Translations under genes and position numbers: made by a program
DNA from: Vanessa cardui
Taxonomy: Eukaryota > Arthropoda > Insecta > Lepidoptera > Nymphalidae
Length of the DNA: 64,000 nt
Direction of reading: 5' to 3'
Assembly: GCF_905220365.1 (NCBI RefSeq)
Contig: NC_061134.1
Coordinates: forward strand, 5,781,001 to 5,845,000
Part shown: positions 1-12,029 of the stretch, piece after piece
Layout: each line of letters starts with the position of its first letter
Numbering within the stretch: the first letter of the stretch is position 1
The notes under the pieces: model-generated
Seen by the model: the letters and a program-made list of their open reading frames with translations, nothing else
Told to the model about the DNA's origin: nothing
Database searches by the model: none

Positions 1-130
1 ATATATTGTGTTATTGAATGTAAAATTTATTTTTTAGTGTGTGTGTACAATAAAGAGTTATTATTATTATTATTTATATACATATATGTTAGTATAAATG
101 TGTTATCGAATCGATTCGTTTTTGCTCCAG

Positions 131-3100
131 GCGTGCGCGTGTGCGCGGAGAAGCTGTACCGCTGCGGGCAGGAGCTGGGCCGGGCGCAGCGCACGCTGAG
201 CGACGTGTCCGCCGCGCACCGCGCCGTCGAGCCCCTGCGGCGCCGCGCTCTCTTCCTCATGACCAAGTAACCCACACTCGCTATCAATCATTAACAGCGT
301 TGCCAATGTGTGGGGAATTCCCCGAATTGCGGGGAATCGCAAGTCGATCGGGGATATGTGGGGAAAATGAGGGGAATTTATACTTATGCGTTTTATAACA
401 AAACGTTCGGTAAATTGACCACGACTAAAAAAAGGTCGTCAGAAAACATGACCATTGTATTCAACGAAAAAAAAATAAAAAGTGACTAGTCTGATTTTAC
501 GAAATTTACTTCGAAAATTTGATTTATTGTTAGGAAATGAAAACAAACATACAATAACATGATTTTTTTTCCTTTATTTCTGTGTGGGGAATTGGCACAT
601 TTTTTTCCCCAATTTGGGGAATTAGGTGAATAGGCATTGGCAACCCTGATCATTAATGTGGATGTTCAACCATTTCTAATAGTTGAGCTGTTTGCATAAG
701 TACTTACTCGTATACTTTCGTGCGACCAGATTCGTTAGCATCCGTTGCGCGCTACTGGAGCCGAGCATGCTCAACAACCTACACCGACTGCAAGCAATGA
801 CGTGCACGTGGCTGGTGCAGGTGTCTGTGCGTGCGGACGCACAGGCGGGCTCGTACGCTCCGGGCTCGTTGCAGACTATACGCCTGCCCATCACCACCCC
901 GCCACCGGACACGTTGCGGTCAGCAATATGTATTTTTTTTTTATGTTATAGGTTGGCGGACGAGCATTTGGGCCACCTGATGGTAAGTGGTCACCATCAC
1001 CCATAGACAATGACGCTGTAAGAAATATTAACTATTCCCTACATCGTTAATGTGCCACCAACCTTGGGAACTAAGATGGTATGTCCCTTGTGCCTGTAAT
1101 TACACTGGCTCACTCAACCTTCAAACTGAAACACAACAATACTGAGTACTGTTATTTGGCGGTAGAATAACTGATGAGTGGGTGGTACCTACCCAGACGG
1201 GCTAGCACAAACCACCAAGTATTTATTGTACTTGCTCTATATCATTATCATTACATAGTATATAACAAAGTCGCTTACCGCTGTCTATCCCTATGTATGC
1301 TTATATTTTTAAAGTTACGCAAATTATTTTGATGCGGTTTTTTTTTAATAGATAAAGTGACAGTAAAACCTTTGTGTATAATACATGGACAATATAGAAA
1401 AAATATACGGATAATTTTAGAAGTTTCTAATGTGATGTCGTAAATAATCAGGTCAGCATTGGACCCGTGCGTAGCCGTGGCGGGTCGTTACTCTTATTAT
1501 ATAATAATGTAGTTATGGCGCCATCATTCATCAAGAAAAATAAAAGTGTTTTATGACAGTTGCAGTTAACGCATGTTGCGTTAATATGCCCTTTGAAGTA
1601 AGATGTAAGGTAAAATTAGTTTTTCATCTCTGATTTATTATCAAATTTTTATTATTATTATATTTCAGATGTATTCCAGAGTTCGTGCTAGAAAACACAG
1701 TGGTCCTCATAACGATGGCGCGAAGGACTATAAGCGCGTTACCAGACGAGGCAGACATATCAGGCCTGCTGCAGCCCGCACTCACGCTAGTCCTGACCTT
1801 CATGGGCGATTCGACAAGAACTTACAACCCACATTTAAGGTACAAGACAAATTTATGTTACCGATAGAAACATTTTCTAATCTTACAATTATATTATCTT
1901 ATCTTCCAATAAAGTACCTACTAATTTTATACTTCACTAATATAGACTTAATCGCGACCCGCCGCAATATTGTTAAATATTTAATAATAATAATAATAAA
2001 CATTTATTGAGCAAATTACACTACTTTCACACAAAATAAACAACGAAACAACAAAATATCACTTATCCTTAAATACGTCAAACAAAAATAAAATACAACT
2101 ACAACAAAATAGTATAAAACAATAAATAGTGTGCAGCAGTGTAATTTAGCCAAAAGGAGATCCACTCAGTGAAAAATAGAAACATAGTTGCTATAACCTT
2201 CCTAAAGATTTTCTAAAAAATATGACATATCCCAATATTTTCCTTAAAATTGGTATACCAACTTAAATTATTTTCATTTTGTTGTTGCATTTAAGATTCA
2301 CGAGTATTTTTTCTTACCGTTTTTACGTATTTAGTTAACTCTATCAATATGAGAAACTAGTATCGTGTCGCCTTTACTATAATTCTGTTTTAGGTACGAT
2401 AATGTTTGGTTAATGTGCTCAAGTAAATGTATCCATCACCGATTCTAGAGGGCTTGACTTAGGCGGTTGCCCAAGGTGTCTGGTTCTGATGGTTCTTAAT
2501 TAATTTTTATACCTATACCGTTGTCATCAGAAAATGGTTTTCGTTTGTTGTATTTACTAACTTATTTAATATTCATGTATTCAGTAATAAAAAAATAGAT
2601 TTATTATTACTTTATACATATTTCAAGTAGTATAATTAAAATAATATAATATACAGTCGTTATATACAAATTTAAAATAGTCTCTCCCGGTTCGTACCCG
2701 ACGCAAAGCTACCCATAATGCAGGCTGCATTTCCACGTTGTACGGCAAAAAAATATTTAATTACAATCAATTATATAAGCAAGTGCAAAATGTATGACTA
2801 GACCGGACTGCCTAGACCATGAGGACCGTAGCTATATTTGCCCTGTATGTAAATGTTTGATTTAAGAAAGTCATAATTTATATTTATATAGTAAGATATA
2901 GATTTTAATTTGCAGAGCTCGTCTCGCAGAATGCTTAGAAGCAATGTTGCCTAATCACCCCGATGATCAGCAGCCTTTGAGTAACATTGCCTCATTCTAC
3001 AGGGAACAACTTTTTAAGGAGCATCCACATAGACTACAAGTAAGGAGTAGAAATTATTATTATGTCAATAAGGATCAGTCATCTCTGCAGGTCACTGGTA

Positions 3101-6100
3101 TTTGAGATAAGTAGCCGAGCATGAAATTAATGAGGGAAATGTTTAAAAGAAATAATATGTTTCTAATGCAGTAATGTTGAATGAAATTTTAATAATAATC
3201 CTTTAATCGTCATATTTTATTGTAATTGGTTATAAATAAATAAATATGAGACAACATCACATACATTACTCTGATCCCAATGTAAGTAGCTAAAGCACTT
3301 GTGTTGTGGAAAATCAGAAGTAACGAAGGTACCACAAACACGCAGACCCAAGACAATATAGAAAACTAATGATAATCTATATCGACTCGGCCGGGAATCG
3401 AACCCGGGACCTCGGAGTGGCGTACCCATGTACCCATGAAAACCGGTGTACACACCACTCGACCACGGAGGTCGTCATTAGGTTATGTTAATTCATTGTT
3501 TTTTTTTATTAATTACAGCTAGTTCCATGTCTACTTGACGTATTTGTGGGTATAGAAATGACGGGTCAAAGTGTACAATTCGAGCAGAAATTTAACTATA
3601 GGCGTCCCATGTACCTCGTAATGGACTTCTTGTGGGACAATGAAGAACACAGAGAAGCATTTACGTATGATATTTTTTTATACATATATAATCTAAATAA
3701 AACGTAATAAAGTTAATCATTTTGAGAAAAATTAAACTTATAAACAAAAAACATGCTGTTGGTCATAAAATTAAATCAAATAGTGTTTTATTCACTTACA
3801 AATAATTTATTTATTAAATATTGTTTTTGTGTTTAAAAAGAGATAATATACTTTTCAGGCGCTTGGCAAAAGAAGCTGAAGCGAATATGGAAGCAGTACA
3901 CCCCCCGTTATTTTTGCGCTTTGTAAATTTATTAATGAACGATGCCATTTTCCTCCTGGACGAGGCTCTCGGAAATATGGCTCAAATACGTACCTTGCAG
4001 ACTGCACAGTAAGTACAAATAGTTAAAAAAGTAGACTGCTCGATTGAGGAGAATTAATAGAAGAGAATGTGTATAAGTATGCACAATTTTTTTTTTTTAA
4101 ATGTATTGAGAATAAGATATAAAATAATAGTAATATCTTCTCGGATACATTTTCAAGGGCTGTGCAAACTTTACCAATAATCCACATCTGTATTCGCTGG
4201 GTGCGAAGTATAAGGTGGGGGAACCACGAAACGATTGCAGCGCGCGTCATGGCCAAATAAGGAACTTTCTGTGGCGGACGCTGTCACTATTTACCAGCGA
4301 GATTTAAGTTTTTAGTAAATAAACATAGTTCGGATGATAGCATCTTCATATTTAATTTCTTTCACATCTTGCACATGTTGAGCTAAACTAATTGTTTTCC
4401 TTTTAATGTGGTTTGTGGTTGGAAAATGATGTCGTGTGTGATTGGTCGGAATCAAGTTTTTATGATTAATTTGGCCATGTTTAACTGAAAATACATAAAA
4501 GGATGGATTATTGAGAGCACAAGCACTCATAAATAATCGTTTGCTATTTACATGAAACGCGTTATTCGATGAAATTTGCTTATTTCTTTACTTACTTCTC
4601 ATGACGACAGCCATGAAAAATCCGTGATGTACCAAGCGAAATCTATTGATTTCGCTTGGTTGGATCATTTAAGACGAAAAATAAAAAAGACTTACCTTAT
4701 ATAGATTTAGAATATTTATTGGAATAAATGTAAATTACAATATATAATTAAAATTGTTCGTTTGTAAATAACTCGTCGTAATGACAGCCGGGCATTTGAC
4801 ATTTCGGAGGCCACCGTATTTGCAACCACTAGTTGGCGCTGTCATCGCGTACCCAGCGAATATTTCATTCTTTATATAATAGGCTATTTGACAATGCGAA
4901 AAATAAATTGTGAATTATTGTAATCAGTGTATATTATGAGTTTAAAAATGATTATTTACTAACAAAACTTGAAAATAATACTTAATTTATTCAAAAATCA
5001 ATAAATAAAAAGGCATTTTTTCAAACATTTGTCACGTGACACAAAACGCTCCTGATTGGCCGGGCTTATTATGAAGTCACTTTCTTGTAAACCTTGCTTT
5101 TCTACTATATGTACCACAGATTAAAATACAGCAAAGTGACGTCACCGACCCCATTGCAGCGCCATATTGTCCAAGTAGCGTTTTCGCGCGTTATTTAAAT
5201 ATGGAATTTTTAATATGATATTTTTCGGCAAATACGTACTAGAAATAAAAAAAATCAACTTTTACTGGGTTCCTTAACCTCTACTAAATAATTTAAAATG
5301 GATTTTAAAAACCTGTCAAATAGCCTATTACCCAAATACCCAAGTATCCTGCACATATTAGTTAGCATTGAGTGCGTGTTGCCCGGCAGGGAGGCGGGCG
5401 CGTGGAGTGCGCTACCGGCGCCGGAGCGCGAGCAGCATCTGGCCAACCTGTCGCACGTGGGCACGCTGGCGCGCTTCGACAACATCCTGGGCCGCGACAC
5501 CGTCCGCACGCTGGTGCGGCTCACTGCGCACGCGCCATACGTGTTCTGCCACCCCACGCTCGTCGAGCGCATCGCCTCCATGCTCAACTACTTCCTGCTG
5601 CACCTCGTCGGGCCCAATAAAAAGAATTTTAAGGTGAGCCTTCAACAACAACAGCCTGTAAATTCCCACTGCTGGGATAAAGGCCTCCTCTCCCTTTTGA
5701 GGACAAGGTTTGGCTGTTCCAATGCGGGTTGGTGGAATGCACATGTGGCAGAATTTCTATGAAATTCGTCACATGCAGGTTTCCTCACGATGTTTTCCTT
5801 CACCGCTGAGCACGAGATGAATTATAAAGACAAATTAAGCACATGAATCAGCGGTGCTTGCCTGGGTTTGAACCCGTAATCATCGGTTAAGATGCACGCG
5901 TTCTAACCGCTGGGCCATCTCGACTCAGGCTTCAAACTTTTTCATATTACATGAAAAATTTTATGGTTTGAACTGTATTTTTTTTTTATGGTATTGGTTG
6001 ACGGACGAGCATATGGGCCACCTGATGGTAAGTGGTCACCATCACCCATAGACAATGACGCTGTAAGAAATATTAACTATTCCTTCCATCGTTAATGTGC

Positions 6101-8074
6101 CACCAACCTTGGGAACTAAGATGTTATGTCCCTTGTGCCTGTAGTTACACTGGCTCACTCACCCTTCAAACCGGAACACGACAATACTGAGTACTGTTAT
6201 TTGGCGGTAGAATAACTGATGAGTGGGTGGTACCTACCCAGACGGGCTTGCACAAAGCCCTACCACCTAGTAGGGCTGTATAAGAATATTATACAGTTGA
6301 CAGGTTTTTATGTTATGTTAGTGTGCCCCTAGGTTCACATTTGGGACTAATATTATTGATGATTTGATGGAATAAAGACTCCTGGATCGACGTTAAAAAC
6401 GAGTGTTCCGCAAGGATCACTTTTGTAATTGTAATAAACTGTTGTTTGTGATACGTCACTATTTTTAAGGTAAACAAAAAAAAAACTGACTATGACCTGA
6501 ATCTTTTTTTTTACAAAGAGAGCAGTCCGGTCTATTTATAATCTTGGAGCTAACGACTTCCTTTACGATCTTTTTAAAAAAGTATTCATACTCACTGTTG
6601 CATTACAGTATTTTTACAACAATATTATGTATAATCACAATAACATTGATCAATATGATAGAATCAATGATAATCATTGTAGGTACACGAGATGTAACGA
6701 TAAACTTATTACATCAAGTTTGCGATACCGAAATGTCAATAAATCTTTCTCGGTGCAAGGAATCCGTTTCTATAATAAAAATCCGCAGATATTTTTTACT
6801 TTGAAATTTCGTAAATTAAAGCATTTGTAAAAAAATCATTAATAAAATAAGCATGTTATTCAATACAGGATCATAAAAAATTATTACAAATAGATTTTTA
6901 AATGCTGGAAAAGAGTTACTACTGACTTCCTTGTGGATTCTTCTCGCTAGAGTCTACATTCTGATAAAAAAATATGACTGGCACAATATTAGACAGATTA
7001 AAAAAATACGGCAATTATTTAGCTTAATAAAATCATTATAATATGCTGCCAGTGGGTAGTATCATTATTGTTTGTGTTGTACCTTTATCTTTAGACGATT
7101 GCAATTGTTGTGTTTGTTTTAAAGTATTTAGCCATTATTTTATGTTTATGGTCATAGTCAACTTTTATTTTTGAAATTTCATTGTTACTATGAAATAATT
7201 AAAAAAAAAATAAATAAACAGGTAAAAGACATGAAAGAATACGAATTTGAGCCGGCCAACACAGTCCTGGATATATGCCGCATGTACGTTGAACTTGGAA
7301 ACAATGAACGCTTTTGTGCTGCAGTTTCGGATGACGGACGCTCGTACTCTCCACAGTTATTCACATTGGCTGAAGCTGTCTTAGGTATTAATTAATACTA
7401 TTACAATTACTTACATCTAATATGTACATACATTTAAATATTATTAATATATGTATCCGTTACGATTGATCATTAAATATATCAATACAGTATTTGTTGT
7501 TTGGACTTCAAGCATGTTACATTTTTTTAAAGTTATACTATTTTTGTCTCAGTACGTATCGGAGGTGGTGGATTAATAAGCTCTTTGCAAGAGGTTGCAA
7601 CTCGCGTAAGTACAATAGCAGAACAAAGGCAACGTGACGAAGAAATACTTGCAAATGCACCAGAAGAATTTTTAGATCCCATCATGAGTACTCTCATGTT
7701 GGATCCTGTTATTTTGCCTAGTTCAAGAACAACTGTTGACCGTACCACCATTGCTCGGTAAGTTGATTAAATAATACACAAGTTCTTCTTCAATACCAAT
7801 AAAACATACATTTTATTTGTTAATAATTCCATTGAAGTATTCAAATTCTATACATGATCTTTCACACCAAAACTAGCTGTTTTATTATTAACACAATTAT
7901 AATTTTTAATTTTGCACTTTTAGGCATCTTCTTAGTGACCAGTCAGATCCATTCAACCGATCTCCTTTGTCTATGGATCAAGTTAAATCAAATACAGAAT
8001 TAAAGGAGCGAATACATTCATGGATTACTAAGCAAAAACAAAGCACGCCAGAAAACCAAACAAGTACTTCCTAA
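131..8074 (+). CDS. UBE4A: Ubiquitin conjugation factor E4 A (UFD2-type U-box E3/E4 ligase), 3' ten exons; 5' part outside the window
   Basis: Ten exons join in one open frame: 131-266, 730-918, 1669-1839, 2916-3039, 3519-3664, 3859-4008, 5390-5633, 7222-7384, 7553-7757, 7924-8074 (stop TAA). All have AG/GT borders and compatible phases, giving 558 visible residues. The first two bases of 131-266 complete a codon from an upstream exon, so the N-terminus is missing. E4 factors extend ubiquitin chains on substrates already carrying ubiquitin, acting with Cdc48/p97. The UFD2 core is visible as FEQKFNYRRPMY, FLRFVNLLMNDAIFLLDEA and MLNYFLLHLVGP. The C-terminal U-box reads EEFLDPIMSTLMLDPVILPS, then TTVDRTTIARHLLSDQ and DPFNRSPL. 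The phrases PIMSTLM, RHLLSDQ and FNRSPL fit vertebrate UBE4A better than UBE4B, by recall. Exon 5390-5633 is much more GC-rich than its surroundings. Family assignment is firm; exact borders are by eye. Confidence 0.93.
295..648. mobile_element. hAT-type MITE, 354 bp, with perfect 8-bp target duplication
   Basis: Terminal inverted repeats CAGCGTTGCCAATG (295-308) and the complement of CATTGGCAACCCTG (635-648) differ at one of 14 positions. Both sides are flanked by ATCATTAA (287-294 and 649-656), an exact 8-bp duplication as made by hAT transposases. The interior has GGGGAATT-rich subterminal motifs at both ends and no coding potential. It sits in the UBE4A intron between the first two visible exons. 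An autonomous partner is not in the window. Confidence 0.88.
951..1210 (+). repeat. Short interspersed repeat family A, copy 1
   Basis: The stretch from GGTTGGCGGACGAGCAT to CTACCCAGACGGGCTAGCAC is almost identical to 5991-6250 and related to the inverted copies near 32.5 kb and 42.0 kb. I recognise it as a very common repeat in butterfly genomes. It has no coding potential and no obvious tRNA head, so its superfamily is uncertain (SINE or other non-autonomous element). It lies in a UBE4A intron. Confidence 0.75.
1250..1495 (+). repeat. Helitron-like (LEP1-type) interspersed repeat fragment
   Basis: The segment carries CGCTTACCGCTGTC, GATGCGGTTTTTTTTTAATA and AATACATGGAC, and is paralogous to 31085-31377, which keeps the same motifs in the same order. 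The other copy ends in TCGCTAGT, matching the CTRRT 3' end of Helitrons; here the end is decayed. Superfamily assignment is from memory of lepidopteran repeats and is tentative. Confidence 0.5.
3228..3475 (-). mobile_element. tRNA-derived SINE, about 250 bp, in a UBE4A intron
   Basis: On the minus strand the element starts GACCTCCGTGGTCGAGTGG (A-box-like) and carries a B box within GGTTCGATTCCCGG about 65 bases later, then an unrelated body and an AT-rich 3' tail. This is the layout of an RNA polymerase III-transcribed tRNA-derived SINE. It is a different family from the Metulj-like copies. The tRNA-like head has an enlarged middle segment and does not look like a functional tRNA gene. Confidence 0.75.
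4632..4659. repeat. Perfect 12-bp-arm hairpin in a UBE4A intron
   Basis: CCAAGCGAAATC and GATTTCGCTTGG are exact inverted copies separated by TATT. It lies between two weaker inverted motifs (4191-4206 and 4848-4862, TATTCGCTGGGT-like) that could be the ends of a decayed MITE of about 670 bp. Confidence 0.6.
4879..5328. mobile_element. TA-flanked MITE, 450 bp
   Basis: TAATAGGCTATTTGACA at 4877-4893 is matched by its exact reverse complement at 5314-5330. Taking the outer TA as the target duplication leaves a 450-bp element with 15-bp perfect terminal inverted repeats. The interior is non-coding and includes a palindromic AAGTGACGTCAC-type motif near 5134. The right end is only 61 bp upstream of the acceptor of UBE4A exon 5390-5633, so it now supplies part of the branch-site region of that intron. 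TA flanks fit Tc1/mariner-type MITEs, but other TA-targeting families are possible. Confidence 0.8.
5640..5932 (-). mobile_element. Metulj-like tRNA-derived SINE, near full length
   Basis: Read on the minus strand, it begins GTCGAGATGGCCCAGCGG (A-box region) and has a B box within GGGTTCAAACCC. Its 3' part contains AACATCGTGAGGAAACCTGC and ends with GGAGAGGAGGCC and CCCAGCAGTGGGA. I recognise this as the most abundant lepidopteran SINE type (Metulj-like). It lies immediately after the donor of UBE4A exon 5390-5633. Confidence 0.85.
5991..6265 (+). repeat. Short interspersed repeat family A, copy 2
   Basis: This is nearly identical to 951-1210, in the same orientation, with shared phrases such as GGTAAGTGGTCACCATCACC and TGGGTGGTACCTACCCAGAC. 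It extends slightly further at the 3' end (CACAAAGCCCTACCACC). Non-coding, in a UBE4A intron. The following 6.3-7.2 kb of intron is AT-rich and I see nothing else in it. Confidence 0.75.
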
Positions 8075-8400
8075 ATACCTAGCATTTTTTAAAGTTTACA
8101 TTTTAACTGAACTAGAGAAGCTAGAATTTCTATCGCCAATATTATCATAATTTATATTTTTTCTAAGCCTCACTATGGCCACTGTACTAGGAGATTCTTT
8201 ATTCATATTCAAATTATACCTACTATTTTTGTCCGTACTTGCTATGAAGTCCAGTACAGTTTTGTATGTGGTTGGGTGCTCATTAATTCTCTCATTGTGC
8301 TCAGGTGAAATATGCTCTTACAACATCAAATTACATTATTTTCTTTTAACTACATATTTAACGACAAAACGTCCAGCAATAAGTGTGTGCTATTTGAAAA

Positions 8401-8406
8401 AATAAA
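8401..8406 (+). terminator. Candidate UBE4A polyadenylation signal AATAAA
   Basis: A canonical AATAAA lies 327 bases after the UBE4A stop codon on the same strand, in AT-rich 3' UTR-like sequence. It is the first perfect hexamer I see downstream of the stop. Confidence 0.5.
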
Positions 8407-10606
8407 CTCATAGTAATCTTCTGTTCACATTATTTCACTCGGTTTTGGGACCTCCTACTGTTTACCCACCAGTATCACAAATGTTAATCCACGTATTTGT
8501 GATAAACTACGATTGATAAGCCTTACTTGCAACCTGAGGTGCGTCAACAGCAAGGCAGTAGACACATATGATACTCAGACCAAAAAGTAGGTTTATATAT
8601 TAGTTAATACAATATAATACAGTTGCTTAAAACATAATATATACCATAACTGGCAAAGTTTAGTTTATTATTTATGGTGAGATCGTAATCACAGACTTAC
8701 TTGAAATATATTCTTTAAGCAGAATAAGTCTCCCATAATAATAACACGATTGTAATAAAATGTAATAATTTACGTCTTCTCTCATTCCATGTATTTCTAT
8801 CAGAAATGATGGTCATATAAATTGATATGATTTTATTAAATACTTATTCTAAGGGAATTATGTGGTGTTTGTAAATTGTTTTAGACGCTTAATACAGAAT
8901 AATTGTAACAATTTTTTGTAAGGTTATTCACATTATATAATAGACAACAAATAAAATCTGGGAATGTTTTTTTAAAGTTACGTTTTTAAGTATTCTTAAA
9001 CTGAAGTACTCCAAAACCTACAATCACTATCAATTAACAAAAATCACCGAGTGATTACAGTTGTGACTCTGATTAAAGTATGAACTAAAACAACAAACAT
9101 GTCTCAGTTTTTTATGTATTTTGGCAAAACCAACTGTATGAACGTCAGTAAATAATACGTTATTTTATTTTGTTATAAACAAAATATATCATACAAATAA
9201 ATAACACATTTAGAATGTTATTTGCGTTCATTTAGACTTATTCTAGAAATAAATTTTGGTTCATGTAATAGTAATATAATAATATATAATATATTTTTAT
9301 TTGTTCCTTGTTTGTGAAATGGGTTCGATCTCTATGTTTATATGTAAAACCAGTTTTGTAAGTTTATTACAAATTCATCAGTTATATTTTGGTTTTCAAC
9401 AAAATCTGTGAATAACTGCATATTAAATTATATATGGTACACATTTTTTTGGCTTTTATTTCTGGAATGAAAAAAAATAAAGGCTCTACATAAATAAATA
9501 CTCTCGAGTATTTATTTATTTTGAAGGTCCATAACTGTATTTTATCAAATCATGACCCTTATAAAGCACATATAAAATATAGGTTGGTACCTAAATTTTA
9601 TGGTTTATATATTAATAATATACATGTGACTTCTTAACATAAACATATATTATTTAAAAAAATACATTACAATTTCATTTACTAGTTTATTTACTATTAC
9701 ACAATGATTTCTAATAATAATAAATCAGATTTCATATACGTAAATGCACATTAATGTTATGTCGAGTTTAAATAAAGTAACTTGTTTATATTTTTTTACA
9801 AGTATTCAATACTACTAATATACATAATTAAATACATGAGGCGTAAGTGAGCGTTAAGAATGGATAGGACCAATAGACGATTGATATATAGTGTCTGAGG
9901 AGGGATATGGAGAATGGGAGTAAAATATATGCTGTGCCGAAGCAAAATAGAGACAAGGCTAGGGAAAAGAAGAGTATTTAAGGCTTACATATATACGTGA
10001 AATGTTTTCATTAGAGTGAAATTGATTCTTTTTTTTATATAATTACCGGATAAATATAGATATATGTAACTATGTTAACCTATATCATTTTCTCATCCAC
10101 ATCCTCTACTCCAAACAAATTAAAAACAATCAGATTAATAAAAATAAATATTTAAAGTAATTTCTGAAAGAATTCTTTCCTTTCTTCAAATATTTCTTTT
10201 ACCTGATTTTGAATTTAGATAGGAATATTAATTATTAATACAAAGGGAGGCTTCAGCTTTATTGTAGAGTAATTTTAACTAGCTTTTATACAAAAGCCTT
10301 AGGGGTTTTTGCGTCTATGCAAGAAGTTGTGATGAGCTTAACGACCGTGTGACATTTTTCTCCGCAATTCCAAAGTCTAATGGTATATGGTTTTAATGCG
10401 GTATTTTTATAAAAAATGCACAATTTAGCAAACTCGAGGACGTAAATCTATTAATTAAGCAAATTAAACATAAATTATTTACTAGTGAGATATCGAGTCT
10501 AATTATTTTTCCAAAAAATACACTGCACTATGCTCCTCTAAACTATCCAGTGTATTTAAAACAATATTTAACAAATAGCTGATGGGTTATATTGTTTTTG
10601 TGAAAG
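8407..10606. other. AT-rich intergenic DNA
   Basis: No coding exon with splice signals is visible on either strand. A 13-bp-arm palindrome (TAAATAAATACTC, two bases, then its complement) sits at 9491-9518. A slightly more GC-rich patch at 9835-9970 resembles a decayed repeat but I cannot place it. Confidence 0.6.
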
Positions 10607-11004
10607 CATTGCGCCACGGCCGTAGGCAGGCGGGGGTTTTGGGGGTTCAAACTCCCCCCGAAATTTTTTCGCTAACCGCTATCGTATTATAAAAAAAATA
10701 TTTTGCGCTAATTAAACAAACAAAACGTAAGTATTTATTGATTTCTTCAGAAAATTAAGCCGTTGTCTAGATACGACAATAAATCTAAACAAAATGAATC
10801 ATTTCACGCAAAGACTAGAGGCAATAATAATCATACCCTTATTCACATTTTATTAAGATACTAATTTTTTATGTCATAATGTCACGTTAGTAATTTTAGA
10901 TACTAAAAAAGATATACCTTTTACAGAGAGTTACATTACATTTTGAAATGTGTTAGACAGATTGTAAAATTTCTGATACATTCTATGTACATGGTTATTG
11001 GTAA

Positions 11005-11755
11005 TTCGACGTATATCCGAGATAGCGGTGACTATTTGAAATAATTTTAAACCCCATATGAACAAAAGTGAACCATTTTTTTGCTATCACGTTTTTTAGC
11101 TTTTTTCAATTTATTTAAAAAAAGTATCAATTAAAATCTATTGTTTTCTTTTGTTTTATAAAAACGATTAAACACTGGATATTTGTCAATATTTAAACAA
11201 TAACTATTAATCCAAATTTAAAAATGCGAGACGGAAAACGAAATTATTACAATATTTTTTTGATTTTTTAAAAAAATATATAATAAATCTTGGCCTGCAG
11301 ATTATTTTAAAAACATAACCGTTTTCTTAGCTTTCCAAAATTTTTTAAAAAGAAGTAAATTATTTCAAATCAATCGAAATAAAATAATCAGAAAGGACGG
11401 TAGAAATTCGTAGTCGAACATGAACGAATTCGCACTAAAGGTCGCTCTTTAAAATTCCCTCAAAATTAACTAAAAATAACAACCAATGAAAAAAATCTAC
11501 TATACTTAATACAAATTTAAAATAAAATTTAGAAACAGAAACAATTCAATAGCTAAGTTAATAATACATATTGTAATATAGCCTAAATAAGTATTGATAA
11601 GGGAATCTGAGAAACTCTCTATAACAGAGCACAGCACACACAGTGTGTTCTACTGTGAACAACGCAGAATTCTATCCTTACTATTCTCACGAAGAAGTTC
11701 CTGAAGGGAAATTTATTTTTTATAAATTTGAGCTTAACGCGTATTCATGAGTCCC
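11005..11755 (+). repeat. Dispersed repeat family B, copy inside the hAT-type element
   Basis: This about 750-bp region aligns by eye in order with 42850-43590. Shared landmarks include ATTCGACGTAT, TTATTTTAAAAACATAACCG, GAACGAATTCG, AAAGGTCGCTCTTTAAAATT and CAGAGCACAG followed by ACACACAG. It is non-coding. It may be part of the original hAT-family interior or an independent element. Confidence 0.65.
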
Positions 11756-12029
11756 GTCTTATTTGGAAAATAACTCTGAACCATTAGAAGCTACATTTGA
11801 TCAAGATGGAATTACTAACTGTTATAATGACATGTTCATTGCAGTGAAAAAGTGTACAAAAATATCCTCATGTGAAATCCTCCTCAATAGTTTAAATAGT
11901 CACCCCTATCACCTCCTAACGGATATTCGTCAAAATACCAATAATCCTGTATATTTTATTGAGAATATTCATATTATATTATTAAAAAACAGATAGTCGG
12001 CGCTCTTTAATAAATAGTCGCCGACTACG

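Noticed and set aside
3385..3475. Possible tRNA gene on the minus strand
   Set aside because: The A-box and B-box-like motifs are there, but the middle does not fold as a tRNA arm set and the sequence continues into a SINE body with an AT tail.
5298..5389. Upstream extension of UBE4A exon 5390-5633 as a new start
   Set aside because: The open frame continues into the MITE and intron. Family alignment and the acceptor at 5388-5389 place the exon start at 5390.
8175..8405. 76-codon open frame after UBE4A
   Set aside because: It lies in the probable 3' UTR, has no similarity and AT-driven hydrophobic composition.
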